Source of the DNA: Bordetella parapertussis
GTDB lineage: Bacteria > Pseudomonadota > Gammaproteobacteria > Burkholderiales > SG8-41
Length of the DNA stretch: 60,257 nucleotides
Direction of reading: 5' to 3'
Assembly: GCA_945901405.1 (NCBI GenBank)
Contig: CAMDLH010000014.1
Location: forward strand, 1 to 60,257
The notes under the pieces: model-generated
The model's input: the letters and a program-made list of their open reading frames with translations, nothing else
Told to the model about the DNA's origin: nothing
Database searches by the model: none
Shown: in pieces, positions 33,098-41,741 of the stretch
Layout of the letters: every line of letters begins with the position of its first letter
Position numbering within the stretch: the first letter of the stretch is position 1
Program-made: the position numbers and the translations under genes

Positions 33098-33811
33098 ATG
33101 AACAATCCGGAGTATCAGCGCATGCGCGGCGAAAAACACTCGATGGCGGGCATGGGCGGCTCCGCCGCCAAGGCCACGCTGCTTGCGCGTTTGCAGTCAT
33201 TTGGCTGGTTCAAGCTGCTCGCCCTTATGCTGGGCCTGGGCATCGTGCTGATGTTTGCCTGCATACACTGGGTTCCCGATTTGGTGCGCTGGGGCATACC
33301 CAAGCCGATGGCGGACCGCATTCCGTTTGCCGCGTTTTTCTTTGGCCTCGCGTGGGGCTTTGCCGTGGCGATCAGCGAGGAACCCAAGCTTGTGCTTCAG
33401 GGCATGGCCACGATTTTGGGCCTGGGCGCGCTGTTCTGGTTTGGCGGTCTGCTGATTGGCGGCTTGCTGGTGGCGATGGGCGTGCCGGAAAAGAAAGCGG
33501 ATCTGGCGCCAGCCGTCGCGTTCTACCTTGGCTTGTTCACGGGGCTGGTGGCCGTGCTGGTGCACGTATCGGAGCGACTGAACATGCCGCGCATGACCAA
33601 TGTGCTGGTGCGGGTGATGGCCATTCCGCTGGCGCTGGTGGTGGTGGCCTTCATCGTGTTTGAATTCGTGGCGGGCGCGCTATTCGCACTGGCGTATATC
33701 GATTTGTTCCTGATCGCCGCCGCGATAGTCGCGGCGATATTCGGCGTGATGATCGTGCTGGGCAAGGTGATCGATATGCGCGCACGCGGGCGCAATGGCG
33801 CGCGCCCATAA
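33098..33811 (+). CDS. Hypothetical multi-pass membrane protein
   Basis: 237 residues, not a family I recognise. A short polar N-terminus is followed by about six hydrophobic segments: LLALMLGLGIVLMFACI, FAAFFFGLAWGFAVAI, MATILGLGALFWFGGLLIGG, AVAFYLGLFTGLVAVLV, VMAIPLALVVVAFIVF and LFLIAAAIVAAIFGVMIVLG. The C-terminus is basic (RARGRNGARP). It starts 72 nt from the divergent GGT-1 gene and is convergent with TctC-8. The only in-frame choices are ATG 33098 and ATG 33122. Inner-membrane location is a safe inference; the function is not. Confidence 0.72.
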   Translation: MNNPEYQRMRGEKHSMAGMGGSAAKATLLARLQSFGWFKLLALMLGLGIVLMFACIHWVPDLVRWGIPKPMADRIPFAAFFFGLAWGFAVAISEEPKLVLQGMATILGLGALFWFGGLLIGGLLVAMGVPEKKADLAPAVAFYLGLFTGLVAVLVHVSERLNMPRMTNVLVRVMAIPLALVVVAFIVFEFVAGALFALAYIDLFLIAAAIVAAIFGVMIVLGKVIDMRARGRNGARP

Positions 33812-33832
33812 CCTCGCCCGGCGCAAAGCTGA

Positions 33833-34795
33833 TTACTTAGGTTCCAGCCCCGCCTGTTTTGCAACCTTGATCCATTTCTGAATCTCGGATTTGTTGAACG
33901 CGTCGTGTTGCTCCGGCGTGCTGCCCACCGGGTCGGCGCCCTGGCCGGCGAGATTCTTGCTTACGTCCGGATGTTTCAGCGACTTGACCAGCGCGGCGTG
34001 CACACGGTCAACGACGGGGCGTTGCGTGTTGGCCGGCCCAAACAGCGAGAAGCCGCTCGATACGACGTAGCCCTTCAGCCCCGACTCGACCATGGTCGGC
34101 ACATCTGCCGCGGCGGGTGAGCGTTTCTCGCCGGTCTGCGCGATCATGCGCATCTTGCCCGCGCGCGCGAACTGAATCACCGCGGGCATGCTGGCAAACT
34201 GCAATTGCACATGGCCCGCGATCATGTCGATGGCTGCGGGGCCCGAACCCTTGTACTGAATCTGCACCAGCTTCACGCCCGCTATGGTGTTGAACAGCTC
34301 GCCCGCGAGGTGGCCCACGGTGCCGCTGCCGGCGGTCGCGTAGTTAAGCTCGCCGGGGCGCGCCTTGGCGAGCGCGATGAATTCCTTAACGTTCTTGACC
34401 GGCAGCGACGGATGCACCACAAATGCCGTCGGCACGTCGGCCACCACGGAAATCGGCGTGAAATCCCTGACGGAATCGTACGGCAGCTTCTTGGTCACGG
34501 ACGGGTTCATCACGTGCGCGGCCGACACCATGATCAGGGTGTATCCATCGGGCGGCGCCTTGGAGGCGATTTCGGTGCCGATGATGCTGCCCGCGCCGCC
34601 GCGATTGTCGATGAGTATCTGCTGGCCGAAATCCTCGGCCATGCGCGGCACGACGATGCGCGCGATGATGTCGGTGTTGCCGCCCGGCGGGAAAGGGACG
34701 ATCATGCGTATGGGTTTGGAGGGGTAATTCTGCGCAAACACCGTGCAGGGCATGAGCGCGGCGATCAGAATCAGTTGTCTTGAGTGTGTGTACAT
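33833..34795 (-). CDS. Bug/TctC family periplasmic solute-binding protein (TctC-8)
   Basis: 320 residues from ATG 34795; signal peptide MYTHSRQLILIAALMPCTVFAQ. Motifs: YPSKPIRMIVPFPPGGNTDI, ILIDNRGGAGSIIGTEI, PPDGYTLIMV, VQIQYKGSGPAAIDMIAGHV and ADVPTMVESGLKGY. IQYKG replaces the usual VPYKG at the ligand loop. It is 12 nt downstream of TctC-9, so two binding proteins are in tandem. The junction contains TTTAGTGTTTCTGTTATTTTG, AT-rich and loosely similar to the 20-nt repeat. Confidence 0.9.
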   Translation of the reverse strand: MYTHSRQLILIAALMPCTVFAQNYPSKPIRMIVPFPPGGNTDIIARIVVPRMAEDFGQQILIDNRGGAGSIIGTEIASKAPPDGYTLIMVSAAHVMNPSVTKKLPYDSVRDFTPISVVADVPTAFVVHPSLPVKNVKEFIALAKARPGELNYATAGSGTVGHLAGELFNTIAGVKLVQIQYKGSGPAAIDMIAGHVQLQFASMPAVIQFARAGKMRMIAQTGEKRSPAAADVPTMVESGLKGYVVSSGFSLFGPANTQRPVVDRVHAALVKSLKHPDVSKNLAGQGADPVGSTPEQHDAFNKSEIQKWIKVAKQAGLEPK

Positions 34796-34807
34796 TTAGT
34801 GTTTCTG

Positions 34808-35785
34808 TTATTTTGCCAGCCCCAGTTCGCCCAGTATAGCCCTGAACTCGGCGTACTGTATATCAAAGTAAGTCGCCAGTTCGCGGCTATTCATGTAATG
34901 GCTGATGCCGCCGCCGTTATCCACCTCGTTCTTCCATTCCTCGGTGTGCGTGAGTCTGGCGAAAACGTCGTCCCAGAAGGCGATCTGCGCCGCGCTCAAA
35001 CCCTTGGGCGCGATGATCGGACGCCAGTTGGCGACGACTGCGTTCACGCCTTGCTCGCGCCATGTCGGCACGCCGGCAAGCGGCCCGATCAGCCGCTGCG
35101 GCGCCGCAACCGCGATCACGCGCAAACGTCCTGCCTGCGCATGCGCGTTCAGATTGGCGGCCGGTGTTGTCACCAGACTCACGTGTCCGCCGATTACCGC
35201 CGTCATCGCTTCGCCGCCCGAGCCGAACACAGCCACCCGCAGTTTTTTAATATCGCCGCCCGCGGCCTTGGCGATGAACGCTGCCGCGATGTGATTAGTA
35301 TTGCCCGCGGCGGTGGCGATGCCGATGGGCAGCGATTCGGGGCGCGACTTCATGACGTCGATCAGGTCTTTGCCAGTCCTGACCAGCGAATCAGTTTTTA
35401 CCGCGAAGCCGATATATTCATCGCTTAACAGCGCGATTGGGGTGAAGTCCTTGTGACTTTGCGCGCTCTTGCCGATGATATGGTTGGTGAGCAGCGAGGT
35501 CGCTCCAAGATAGAGGTAGTGTGCGTCGCCCGCATGCTGATTGAGATAGGCTTGCGCTATGGTGCTGCCGCCGCCGGGTTTGTTGACTACCGTAATTGCA
35601 GCTTCGACATAACGCTTGTTCTGCATGATTTTTTGCAGGGTGCGCGCGGTACGGTCGATGCCGCCGCCCGGAGAGACGCCGACGATGATTTCGACGTTTT
35701 TCGCGGGTTTCCAGATTTGTGCATGCGCTGCCGCCGCGAGCGAGAATAGCAGGATCATTGCCAGTCTGATCATCAGGTTTGCCAT
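34808..35785 (-). CDS. Bug/TctC family periplasmic solute-binding protein (TctC-9), divergent
   Basis: 325 residues from ATG 35785 (MANLMIRLAMILLFSLAAAAHAQ); the open frame upstream is not protein-like. The core is less typical than its neighbours: IWKPAKNVEIIVGVSPGGGIDRTARTL, TVVNKPGGGSTIAQAYL and HYLYLGATSLLTN where PDGYTL normally stands, then GSGGEAMTAVIGGHVSLV and AGVPTWREQGVNAV. The missing APDGYT and VPYKG motifs suggest a different ligand. It is the first of a tandem pair with TctC-8, divergent from GGT-2. Confidence 0.85.
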   Translation of the reverse strand: MANLMIRLAMILLFSLAAAAHAQIWKPAKNVEIIVGVSPGGGIDRTARTLQKIMQNKRYVEAAITVVNKPGGGSTIAQAYLNQHAGDAHYLYLGATSLLTNHIIGKSAQSHKDFTPIALLSDEYIGFAVKTDSLVRTGKDLIDVMKSRPESLPIGIATAAGNTNHIAAAFIAKAAGGDIKKLRVAVFGSGGEAMTAVIGGHVSLVTTPAANLNAHAQAGRLRVIAVAAPQRLIGPLAGVPTWREQGVNAVVANWRPIIAPKGLSAAQIAFWDDVFARLTHTEEWKNEVDNGGGISHYMNSRELATYFDIQYAEFRAILGELGLAK

Positions 35786-35922
35786 GATGTTTGTTCGTGC
35801 GAAATCATACACCCCAATGCAGTGCCGCACGATGTGCCGGAACACGGATGCACTCTGACGCGGCATTGAAAAAACGTTAGAATTCCAGCGACCCTTCATT
35901 TGCCGCCCCGGGAGCAATTCAC

Positions 35923-37695
35923 ATGAATCCACTTGATCTGCCGTCCAACGCCGTATCCTCCACCAGCAAAGCCAAAGCTTCGCCGCGCCTCACCATCATG
36001 GGCACGCGCCACGTGGTGGCGGCAGGCCACTATCTTGCCGCGCATGCAGCATTCGAGATACTCGAAGCGGGCGGCAACGCTATCGACGCCGGCGTGGCGG
36101 CGGGCATCACGATAGGCGTGGTGCAGACCGACAAGGTGAATTTTGGCGGCGTCGCGCCGATGATTATTCACACCGCGAAAGACAAAAAGGTGCATTGCAT
36201 CGACGGCCTCGGCGTGTGGCCGAAGGCGATCACGCCCGATTACTTCCTCAAGAAACACGGCGGCAAGATTCCACCCGGCGTCGAACGTTGCGTGGTGCCG
36301 GCCGCGCCGGATGCGTGGATTACCGCGCTGTCGAAATACGGCACCATGAGTTTCGGCGAGGTGGCGTCCGCCGCGATCCGCTTTGCGAGCAAGGGCTTTC
36401 CGGTCTATGGGCTGTTGTCGCAGTTCATCCAGACGCATCGCAACGATTATCTGCAATGGCCGTCGAGCGCGAAGGTGTTTTTGCCCAAGGGACGTGTGCC
36501 GCAGGTCGGCGAAGTGTTCGTGCAATCCGAGCTGGGCCGTACCTTGCAGTTTCTCGCCGACGAGGAACGCCGCGCGGCGCGCAAGGGCGGACGCAAGGCG
36601 GGGCTCAAGGCCGCGCGCGATGCGTTCTACAAGGGTGACATTGCGCGCGATGTCGCGAAATTCATCGAACGCGAAGGCGGGCTCATGCGCTACGAGGACT
36701 TTGCCGCGTTCAGCGTGAAAGAGGAGCCGACGGTCAAGACGCGTTTTAACGGCATTGAGTTGCACGCCTGCGGGCCGTGGTCGCAGGGGCCGGCGCTGCC
36801 GATGGCGCTGAACCTGCTCAAAGGTTATGACCTGAAAGCCATGGGACACAACTCGCCGGATTACATTCATGTGCTGACCGAGGCGCTGAAACTCGCGTTG
36901 TCGGATAGGCACAACTGGTTTGGCGATCCGCGCTTCGTCAAGGTGCCGATGGCGGGCCTGATGTCCGACAAATATACCGCGTGGCGGCGCGGCATGATCC
37001 GCATGGATCAGGCGTGGCCCGGCATGCCGCCGGGCGGCGATCCGAAAACGCTGACGCAAATCGAAAACCGCTGCATGCCCGAACCGCAGGGTGATGGCGA
37101 TCCGGGGCCGGGTGACACCTCGTACTTGTGCGTGATCGACAAACACGGCAATGCGATGTCGTGCACGCCTAGCGACGGCTCCGACAAGACGCCGATCATT
37201 CCGGGGGTGGGGATATTGTGTTCCGGGCGCGGCACGCAGTCGTGGAGCGATCCGTCACATCCCTCGTCGGTTGCGCCGGGCAAGCGGCCGCGGCTCACGC
37301 CCAATCCGGCGATGGCGTTCAAGAATGGCAAGGCCTACATGCCCTTCGGCACGCCGGGCGGCGACGTGCAAACGCAGGCGATGCTGCAGGTGTTTCTCAA
37401 CGTCAATGTGTTCGGCATGCAGGCGCAGGATGCGATCGAAGCGCCGCGTTTTTCCAATTACAGCTATCCGGGTTCGTTCGAACCGCATGCGTATTTTCCG
37501 GGGCGGCTGTACATGGAATCGCGCATTGCAAAATCCACCGCCGATCAACTCGCCGCGCGCGGCCACAAGATGTACGACTGGCCCGATTACACCTGGCTTG
37601 CGGGCGCGGTGTGCACCATCGTCAACGATCACAAGAACGGCGTGATGCACGGCGGCGCCGATCCGCGGCGGCCTGCTTACGTGCTGGGGTGGTAG
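35923..37695 (+). CDS. Gamma-glutamyltransferase family protein (GGT-2)
   Basis: 590 residues, ATG 35923 preceded by GGGAGCAATTCAC. HVVAAGHYLAAHAAFEILEAGGNAIDAGVAAG is the N-terminal GGT block. VVPAAPDAWITAL and PWSQGPALPMALNLL follow. The processing Thr is T399 in PGPGDTSYLCVIDKHGNAMSCTPSDG, and GVGILCSGRG plus PGKRPRLTPNPAMAF form the small subunit. It lacks a signal peptide and differs much from GGT-1, so the two are not recent duplicates. A probable cytoplasmic Ntn-hydrolase on an amide or gamma-glutamyl-type bond. The next gene starts inside its last codons. Confidence 0.88.
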   Translation: MNPLDLPSNAVSSTSKAKASPRLTIMGTRHVVAAGHYLAAHAAFEILEAGGNAIDAGVAAGITIGVVQTDKVNFGGVAPMIIHTAKDKKVHCIDGLGVWPKAITPDYFLKKHGGKIPPGVERCVVPAAPDAWITALSKYGTMSFGEVASAAIRFASKGFPVYGLLSQFIQTHRNDYLQWPSSAKVFLPKGRVPQVGEVFVQSELGRTLQFLADEERRAARKGGRKAGLKAARDAFYKGDIARDVAKFIEREGGLMRYEDFAAFSVKEEPTVKTRFNGIELHACGPWSQGPALPMALNLLKGYDLKAMGHNSPDYIHVLTEALKLALSDRHNWFGDPRFVKVPMAGLMSDKYTAWRRGMIRMDQAWPGMPPGGDPKTLTQIENRCMPEPQGDGDPGPGDTSYLCVIDKHGNAMSCTPSDGSDKTPIIPGVGILCSGRGTQSWSDPSHPSSVAPGKRPRLTPNPAMAFKNGKAYMPFGTPGGDVQTQAMLQVFLNVNVFGMQAQDAIEAPRFSNYSYPGSFEPHAYFPGRLYMESRIAKSTADQLAARGHKMYDWPDYTWLAGAVCTIVNDHKNGVMHGGADPRRPAYVLGW

Positions 37696-38267
37696 CGGCA
37701 CGCATCGCGGCGGCGGCGCTCGCGCTGTTTGCATCGGTTGCGGCGGCGCAAACGCCGCTGCAATTCAAGGGCTTTCGAGTCACGCCGCCCGCCTCTGAAA
37801 ACTGGAACGTGGTCGAACGCAATGACACCAGCGCGTTGCTGGGCCGGCGCACGGCTTCGGCCACGCACACGTTTGTCGCCATCGTGATGTCGGACACGAT
37901 TCCCGAAAAAGATTTGCCGTTGTGGAATACCGTGCCGGAGTTTTTTGATTTCATCAAAAAACTCAAGCGCGCGAGTCTTGATCCGTCGCGCCATACTTTC
38001 ATTGGCGAGGAGTTCAGTCCGCCGCTTGCGCGCGCGCCCACGTGCATGCGTTATCGCTTGCGCGCGGAAGATCGCGGCGCGCAACAGGCGCGCGGCGTGG
38101 CGCTGCCGCTGGAGATCGCGGGTGTGAGTTGCACGCATCCGGATTCGCTGCGCACCATAGTCGATGTAAGCTACTCCGAACGCGGCGGGCCAGCGCCGGA
38201 CTCCGCGCGCATGCGTGAGGAAGTAGAGCGGTTTATCGCGAGTGTAATCTTTACGCCGCTTAAATAG
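37689..38267 (+). CDS. Exported hypothetical protein
   Basis: 192 residues from GTG 37689, overlapping the last 7 nt of GGT-2; the frame runs far upstream only as a shadow of GGT-2. The choice of start is supported by an immediate signal peptide, VVAARIAAAALALFASVAAAQ. The mature part has an alpha/beta pattern with FRVTPPASENWNVVERND, ATHTFVAIVMSDTIPE, two Cys (APTCMRYRL and AGVSCTHPDS) that could form a disulfide, and a C-terminal helix MREEVERFIASVIF. No family recognised. Translational coupling with GGT-2 suggests a linked periplasmic role. Confidence 0.65.
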   Translation: MVAARIAAAALALFASVAAAQTPLQFKGFRVTPPASENWNVVERNDTSALLGRRTASATHTFVAIVMSDTIPEKDLPLWNTVPEFFDFIKKLKRASLDPSRHTFIGEEFSPPLARAPTCMRYRLRAEDRGAQQARGVALPLEIAGVSCTHPDSLRTIVDVSYSERGGPAPDSARMREEVERFIASVIFTPLK

Positions 38268-38271
38268 AATT

Positions 38272-38291
38272 GTAAGTAATTGTTTTTAAAG
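38272..38291 (+). repeat. AT-rich 20-nt dispersed repeat, copy j (AAAGGAG variant)
   Basis: GTAAGTAATTGTTTTTAAAG, a clean copy of the AAAG form. Its end plus the next bases read AAAGGAG (38288-38294), the Shine-Dalgarno sequence of TctC-10 at ATG 38299. Confidence 0.8.
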
Positions 38292-38298
38292 GAGTTTT

Positions 38299-39282
38299 AT
38301 GTTTGAGTTGAGAAGAGTGCTACTGCGCGTGGCGCCGTTGATGTTGTGTGTAATGGCGGGTAATGCAATGGCGCAGGGCGCGGCGAATTTTCCCAATCGT
38401 TCGATGCGCTGGCTGGTCGGCTACACGCCCGGCGGCACCGCCGACATGCTGGCGCGCGCGGTGGGTGCGAAGTTCTCCGAGAGCTGGGGGCAAACCGTAA
38501 TCGTCGAAAACCGTCCCGGCGGCGCAACCAATATTGCCACCGAGATGGTGGCGAAAAGCGCGCCGGATGGTTACACGCTGTTTCTTGGCACGGTGGCGAA
38601 CGTGATCAACCCAACGCTGTATCCGAAGATGAATTTCGATTTCGTGAAGGACTTTGTGCACGTCACCAATATGGCGAGCACGCCGGGCATCGTGGTCGTG
38701 CATCCGTCGGTGCCGGCGAAAAATGCAAAAGAACTCGTTGCGCTGGCGAAAGCGCAGCCGGGGCAGTTGCGTCACGGCTCCACCGGCATTGGCAGCCCGC
38801 ATCATCTGGCGGGTGAATTGTTCAAGCACATGGCCGGCGTGAAAATGGTGCATGTGCCGTACAAAGGCGCATCACCGGCGCTGGTAGATGTGGTGGCCGG
38901 GCATATCGAAATATATTTCGGCGCGATGGTCTCCACCATTCCGCACGTGAAAAGCAAACGCGTGCGCGCGCTGGCGATGACCAGCGCCAAGCGCTCGCCC
39001 GCGGCGCCGGAGATCGCGACATTGCAGGAACAGGGCTTCAAGGGCTTCGAGACCGGCTCGTGGTTCGGCTTGCACGTGCCCGCCGCCACGCCGCGTGACA
39101 TCGTGATGAAGCTGCACGCCGAAACCATACGCGCGATCAACGTGCCGGAGATTCGCAACCGCATGCAACCCGAAGGCGCCGAGTTCATCGGCGACACGCC
39201 GGAACAATTCGCGGCCTACATCCGCGGCGAAATCGAGAAATGGGGCAGGGCGGTGAAGTTGTCTGGGGCGAAGCCGGAGTGA
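38299..39282 (+). CDS. Bug/TctC family periplasmic solute-binding protein (TctC-10)
   Basis: 327 residues; ATG 38299 with AAAGGAG provided by repeat copy j. The signal peptide is MFELRRVLLRVAPLMLCVMAG...AMAQ. Motifs: FPNRSMRWLVGYTPGGTADM, VIVENRPGGATNIATEM, APDGYTLFL, HVPYKGASPALVDVVAGHI and PEIATLQEQGFKGF. EIATLQE in place of PTxxE is a small deviation. It is followed 8 nt later by TctC-11, forming a tandem pair after GGT-2 and the exported protein. Confidence 0.9.
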   Translation: MFELRRVLLRVAPLMLCVMAGNAMAQGAANFPNRSMRWLVGYTPGGTADMLARAVGAKFSESWGQTVIVENRPGGATNIATEMVAKSAPDGYTLFLGTVANVINPTLYPKMNFDFVKDFVHVTNMASTPGIVVVHPSVPAKNAKELVALAKAQPGQLRHGSTGIGSPHHLAGELFKHMAGVKMVHVPYKGASPALVDVVAGHIEIYFGAMVSTIPHVKSKRVRALAMTSAKRSPAAPEIATLQEQGFKGFETGSWFGLHVPAATPRDIVMKLHAETIRAINVPEIRNRMQPEGAEFIGDTPEQFAAYIRGEIEKWGRAVKLSGAKPE

Positions 39283-39290
39283 GAACTTCA

Positions 39291-40265
39291 GTGATTGGTT
39301 TTGAGTGTTTAGTGTTGAGTTTGCGTGCTTTTGTGCTGATGCTTGCGGGTTCTGTCGCTGTTTATGCCGCCGATTATCCCGGTCGCCCGGTGCGCATGAT
39401 TGTTGGCTTTCCGCCTGGGGGCGCGGCGGATATTCTGGGGCGCATTGCCGCGCAGCAGCTTACCGGGGGCATGGGCCAGCAGGTGGTGGTCGATAACCGC
39501 GGCGGCGCGGGCGGCCTGGTCGCAACCGAGATCGCGGCGCGCGCGTCGAACGATGGTCATACGCTGCTGTTTACATCGATACCGCACGTGATCAACCCGC
39601 ATCTCTACAAGAAGGTGCAGTACGACGCGATACGTGATTTCGCGCCCGTGGCGCTGTTTGTCACCGTGCCGCTGATGATGGCGGCGACACCTTCGCTGCC
39701 GGCGAAAACAGTGAAGGACCTGATCGCGCTCGCGAAGTCGCAGCCGGGCAAGCTGAACTACGCTTCGGGCGGCAGCGGCGCATCCAGCCATCTCGCCATG
39801 GAGTTGTTCAAGACCATGGCGGGCGTCGATCTGAATCACATACCCTACAAAGGCACGGGGCCGCTGATCACCGACTTAATCGCGGGGCAGATCGGTCTCA
39901 CCATCGCCAGCGCGGTGCCGCTGTCGCCGCAAGTCAAGGCGGGCAAGCTGCGCGGCATGGCGGTGACGGGGCCGAAGCGCTCGCCCTCGTTTCCCGATCT
40001 GCCGGCGATTGCCGAGACCGTGCCGGGTTACGAAGTGGTGAACTGGTTTGGCGTGCTCGCGCCCGCTGGCACGGCGCCTTTGATCATCAGTCGTGTGAAT
40101 AGCGAAATCAACAAGGCGCTTACGGTGCAAAGCGTGAAGGATATTCTGCGCACGCAGGGTGCGGATGCGGTGGGCGGCACGGCGGACGAATTCGCAAAAA
40201 TCATCCGCACGGATTTTCCCAAGTGGGCGAAGGTGGTGAGGGAGTCCGGGGCGAAGGTTGATTAA
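39291..40265 (+). CDS. Bug/TctC family periplasmic solute-binding protein (TctC-11)
   Basis: About 324 residues. GTG 39291 lies 8 nt after the TctC-10 stop with GGAG upstream; GTG 39312 is an alternative that still leaves a signal peptide (LSLRAFVLMLAGSVAVYAA). The first ATG (39240) overlaps TctC-10 and is unlikely. Motifs: YPGRPVRMIVGFPPGGAADI, VVDNRGGAGGLVATEI, SNDGHTLLF, HIPYKGTGPLITDLIAGQI and PDLPAIAETVPGY. NDGHT replaces PDGYT. The start region GAGTGTTTAGTGTTGAG is AT-rich and resembles the start region of TctC-12. Confidence 0.88.
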   Translation: MIGFECLVLSLRAFVLMLAGSVAVYAADYPGRPVRMIVGFPPGGAADILGRIAAQQLTGGMGQQVVVDNRGGAGGLVATEIAARASNDGHTLLFTSIPHVINPHLYKKVQYDAIRDFAPVALFVTVPLMMAATPSLPAKTVKDLIALAKSQPGKLNYASGGSGASSHLAMELFKTMAGVDLNHIPYKGTGPLITDLIAGQIGLTIASAVPLSPQVKAGKLRGMAVTGPKRSPSFPDLPAIAETVPGYEVVNWFGVLAPAGTAPLIISRVNSEINKALTVQSVKDILRTQGADAVGGTADEFAKIIRTDFPKWAKVVRESGAKVD

Positions 40266-40283
40266 CCTGGAACATTACAGAAA

Positions 40284-40313
40284 CTGTCGTTCCCGCCTGC
40301 GCGGGAACGACAG
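40284..40313. repeat. REP-like perfect palindrome
   Basis: CTGTCGTTCCCGC and GCGGGAACGACAG, 13-bp perfect arms with loop CTGC. It is 18 nt after TctC-11. The same core occurs at 47794-47815. There is no T run, so it is probably a REP-type repeat and not a terminator. Confidence 0.75.
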
Positions 40314-40338
40314 CGTGGAAGATATCTGACAATCACAA

Positions 40339-41427
40339 ATGAAAATCCCCGACCCCCGCATCTGGCGCACGCCGCCCGCTGATTCAAGCTTGCACGCGCT
40401 CGCAGCATCCAGCCTCGCCGGCAATGCAGCCGCGCGCGCGCAGCTCAGACTTGAACTCGACGCGCTGTTCGACGCGAGCGACGACGGCAATCTGCGCGCG
40501 CTGCTGCGTGATGCGCCTTCTGCCGCGTTTTATCGCCATGTACACGACATGATGGCGAAGCTCATCAACAAGCCCGCGCGCGGAGAGAACGTCATCGCGC
40601 GGCTCTTCGCTATCCCGCTGGTGCTGGTGTCGGGCGCTAAATCACGCGCGGTGGTGTCGGGCGCGCTGCCGGACGTGGGCGCGGTGAGCGCGCTGCTCGA
40701 ACAACATGGCGCGCTGGGCGCGTCGCGTAACTTCGGCATGGGCAATGCGCTGTGCACGATAGAGACCATCGAAAATCTGTCGCCCTGCGCGCTGCGCCAG
40801 TGGACCACCGAATTGCGTCACGAGGAATCGCAGCGCGGGCTGGTGGGCAGCGCGATTGAGGTGGCGCCGGGGCGTGAGCAGGTGTTGCTGCGTTTTCTGG
40901 TCGGTGCAAGCGTTGCACCTGCGTTCTCGCCGAGCATCACCGAGACCGCTGCCAACATCGGCGCGTGGGGCATGCCGCTGACCAAATTGCTGGCGCAACA
41001 ACTCGCGCAACCGGGTCTTGATTTGCTGCCGATACCGCGTCCACCGGCGGCGCTGTATCTCGCGGCGGATGCGGGGCGCGCGGCGCAGATCGAATTGTCG
41101 TTCAGTTTGTTTTTGTCGAATTCACTGCGGCAATTTCGATTGGCGGTGGGTGATCCGACCGCGATTATTTCCGCGCATCAACTCGATGATGGCGCAGCCG
41201 AAATTCGCGTGAGTTTGAGTTCGGCGTTCGATGAGTCGCTGCTCGAAGGTTTTCGCTGGCCTTTGTATCCCGTCGATGACGTAAGTGAAATAATGAATAA
41301 AATCAATAACTTACTAACGGAATGCAAAGTTGGTGACGTGCGCGTCGTGGCAATCGTCGAGGCTGAAAAGACGGCGCGCGGCGGATGGTTTATTCGTGTG
41401 CAGGATCCGCAGGCGCTGACGCATTGA
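40339..41427 (+). CDS. Conserved-looking hypothetical protein
   Basis: 362 residues from ATG 40339; I do not recognise the family. It has no signal peptide. Sequence features are an alpha-helical N-terminal half (LRLELDALFDASDDGNLRALL, FYRHVHDMMAKLI), a central FAIPLVLVSGAKSRAVVSGALPDVG segment, and IGAWGMPLTKLLAQQLAQPG. The codons for IMNKINNLL near residue 320 are written in AT-rich repeat copy k, markedly different in composition from the rest. It follows TctC-11 and precedes a palindromic repeat element. Cytoplasmic by default. Confidence 0.65.
   Translation: MKIPDPRIWRTPPADSSLHALAASSLAGNAAARAQLRLELDALFDASDDGNLRALLRDAPSAAFYRHVHDMMAKLINKPARGENVIARLFAIPLVLVSGAKSRAVVSGALPDVGAVSALLEQHGALGASRNFGMGNALCTIETIENLSPCALRQWTTELRHEESQRGLVGSAIEVAPGREQVLLRFLVGASVAPAFSPSITETAANIGAWGMPLTKLLAQQLAQPGLDLLPIPRPPAALYLAADAGRAAQIELSFSLFLSNSLRQFRLAVGDPTAIISAHQLDDGAAEIRVSLSSAFDESLLEGFRWPLYPVDDVSEIMNKINNLLTECKVGDVRVVAIVEAEKTARGGWFIRVQDPQALTH
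41295..41314 (-). repeat. AT-rich 20-nt dispersed repeat, copy k (intragenic)
   Basis: GAATAAAATCAATAACTTAC on the plus strand, 2 mismatches from copy a. It is the only copy well inside a coding region. Confidence 0.5.
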
Positions 41428-41454
41428 AATCACGTCACAACCCTGAATACTCGC

Positions 41455-41537
41455 CGTAGGATGGGTGAAACCCATCACAAAACGTGTTTGCGACCCGATG
41501 GTTGTGATGGGTTGCGCTGCGCTCCACCCATCCTACG
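41455..41537. repeat. Palindromic GTAGGATGGGT element, complete copy
   Basis: Left arm CGTAGGATGGGTGAAACCC with ATCACAA (41455-41480), right arm TTGTGATGGGTT...CACCCATCCTACG (41502-41537). The right arm contains an extra GCGCTGCGCTCC. A half copy lies at 6757-6783. This kind of element is common between genes in proteobacteria. Confidence 0.8.
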
Positions 41538-41564
41538 TTTAGTGCGTGCTCCGCGCCTGGCTTC

Positions 41565-41741
41565 ATGGAAGGCACGCGCATGAGCGCAAACTGGTCGGCT
41601 GCATATGCGGCCACCGCGGCGGACAGAACATTGCTGCGCCGCACGGTGGATAAGGACGATGTTGCAGAACAGTTGATAACGTTTTGCCGCAGTGAAAGCG
41701 TCACCCGGCAAACGATTCTGATGGACAGCGGGCGCGTGTAG
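41565..41741 (+). pseudogene. C-terminal remnant of a short-chain dehydrogenase/reductase
   Basis: A 58-codon frame, from the first in-frame ATG at 41565 to TAG 41739-41741, ending DKDDVAEQLITFCRSES then VTRQTILMDSGRV. This matches the last 40 residues of SDR enzymes (DVAEAV.FLAS....TGQ.L.VDGG). No Rossmann or YxxxK part exists upstream; a repeat element sits there instead. It looks like the tail of a deleted SDR gene. Gly to Arg in TGQ and the DSGRV end suggest drift. Confidence 0.55.

Noticed and set aside
35896-37146. 416-codon minus-strand frame opposite GGT-2
   Set aside because: Shadow frame; GGT-2 has the full set of catalytic motifs.
40284-40313. Hairpin after TctC-11 as a rho-independent terminator
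   Set aside because: Perfect stem but no following T run, and the same core occurs inside a coding region at 47794; better read as a REP-like repeat.
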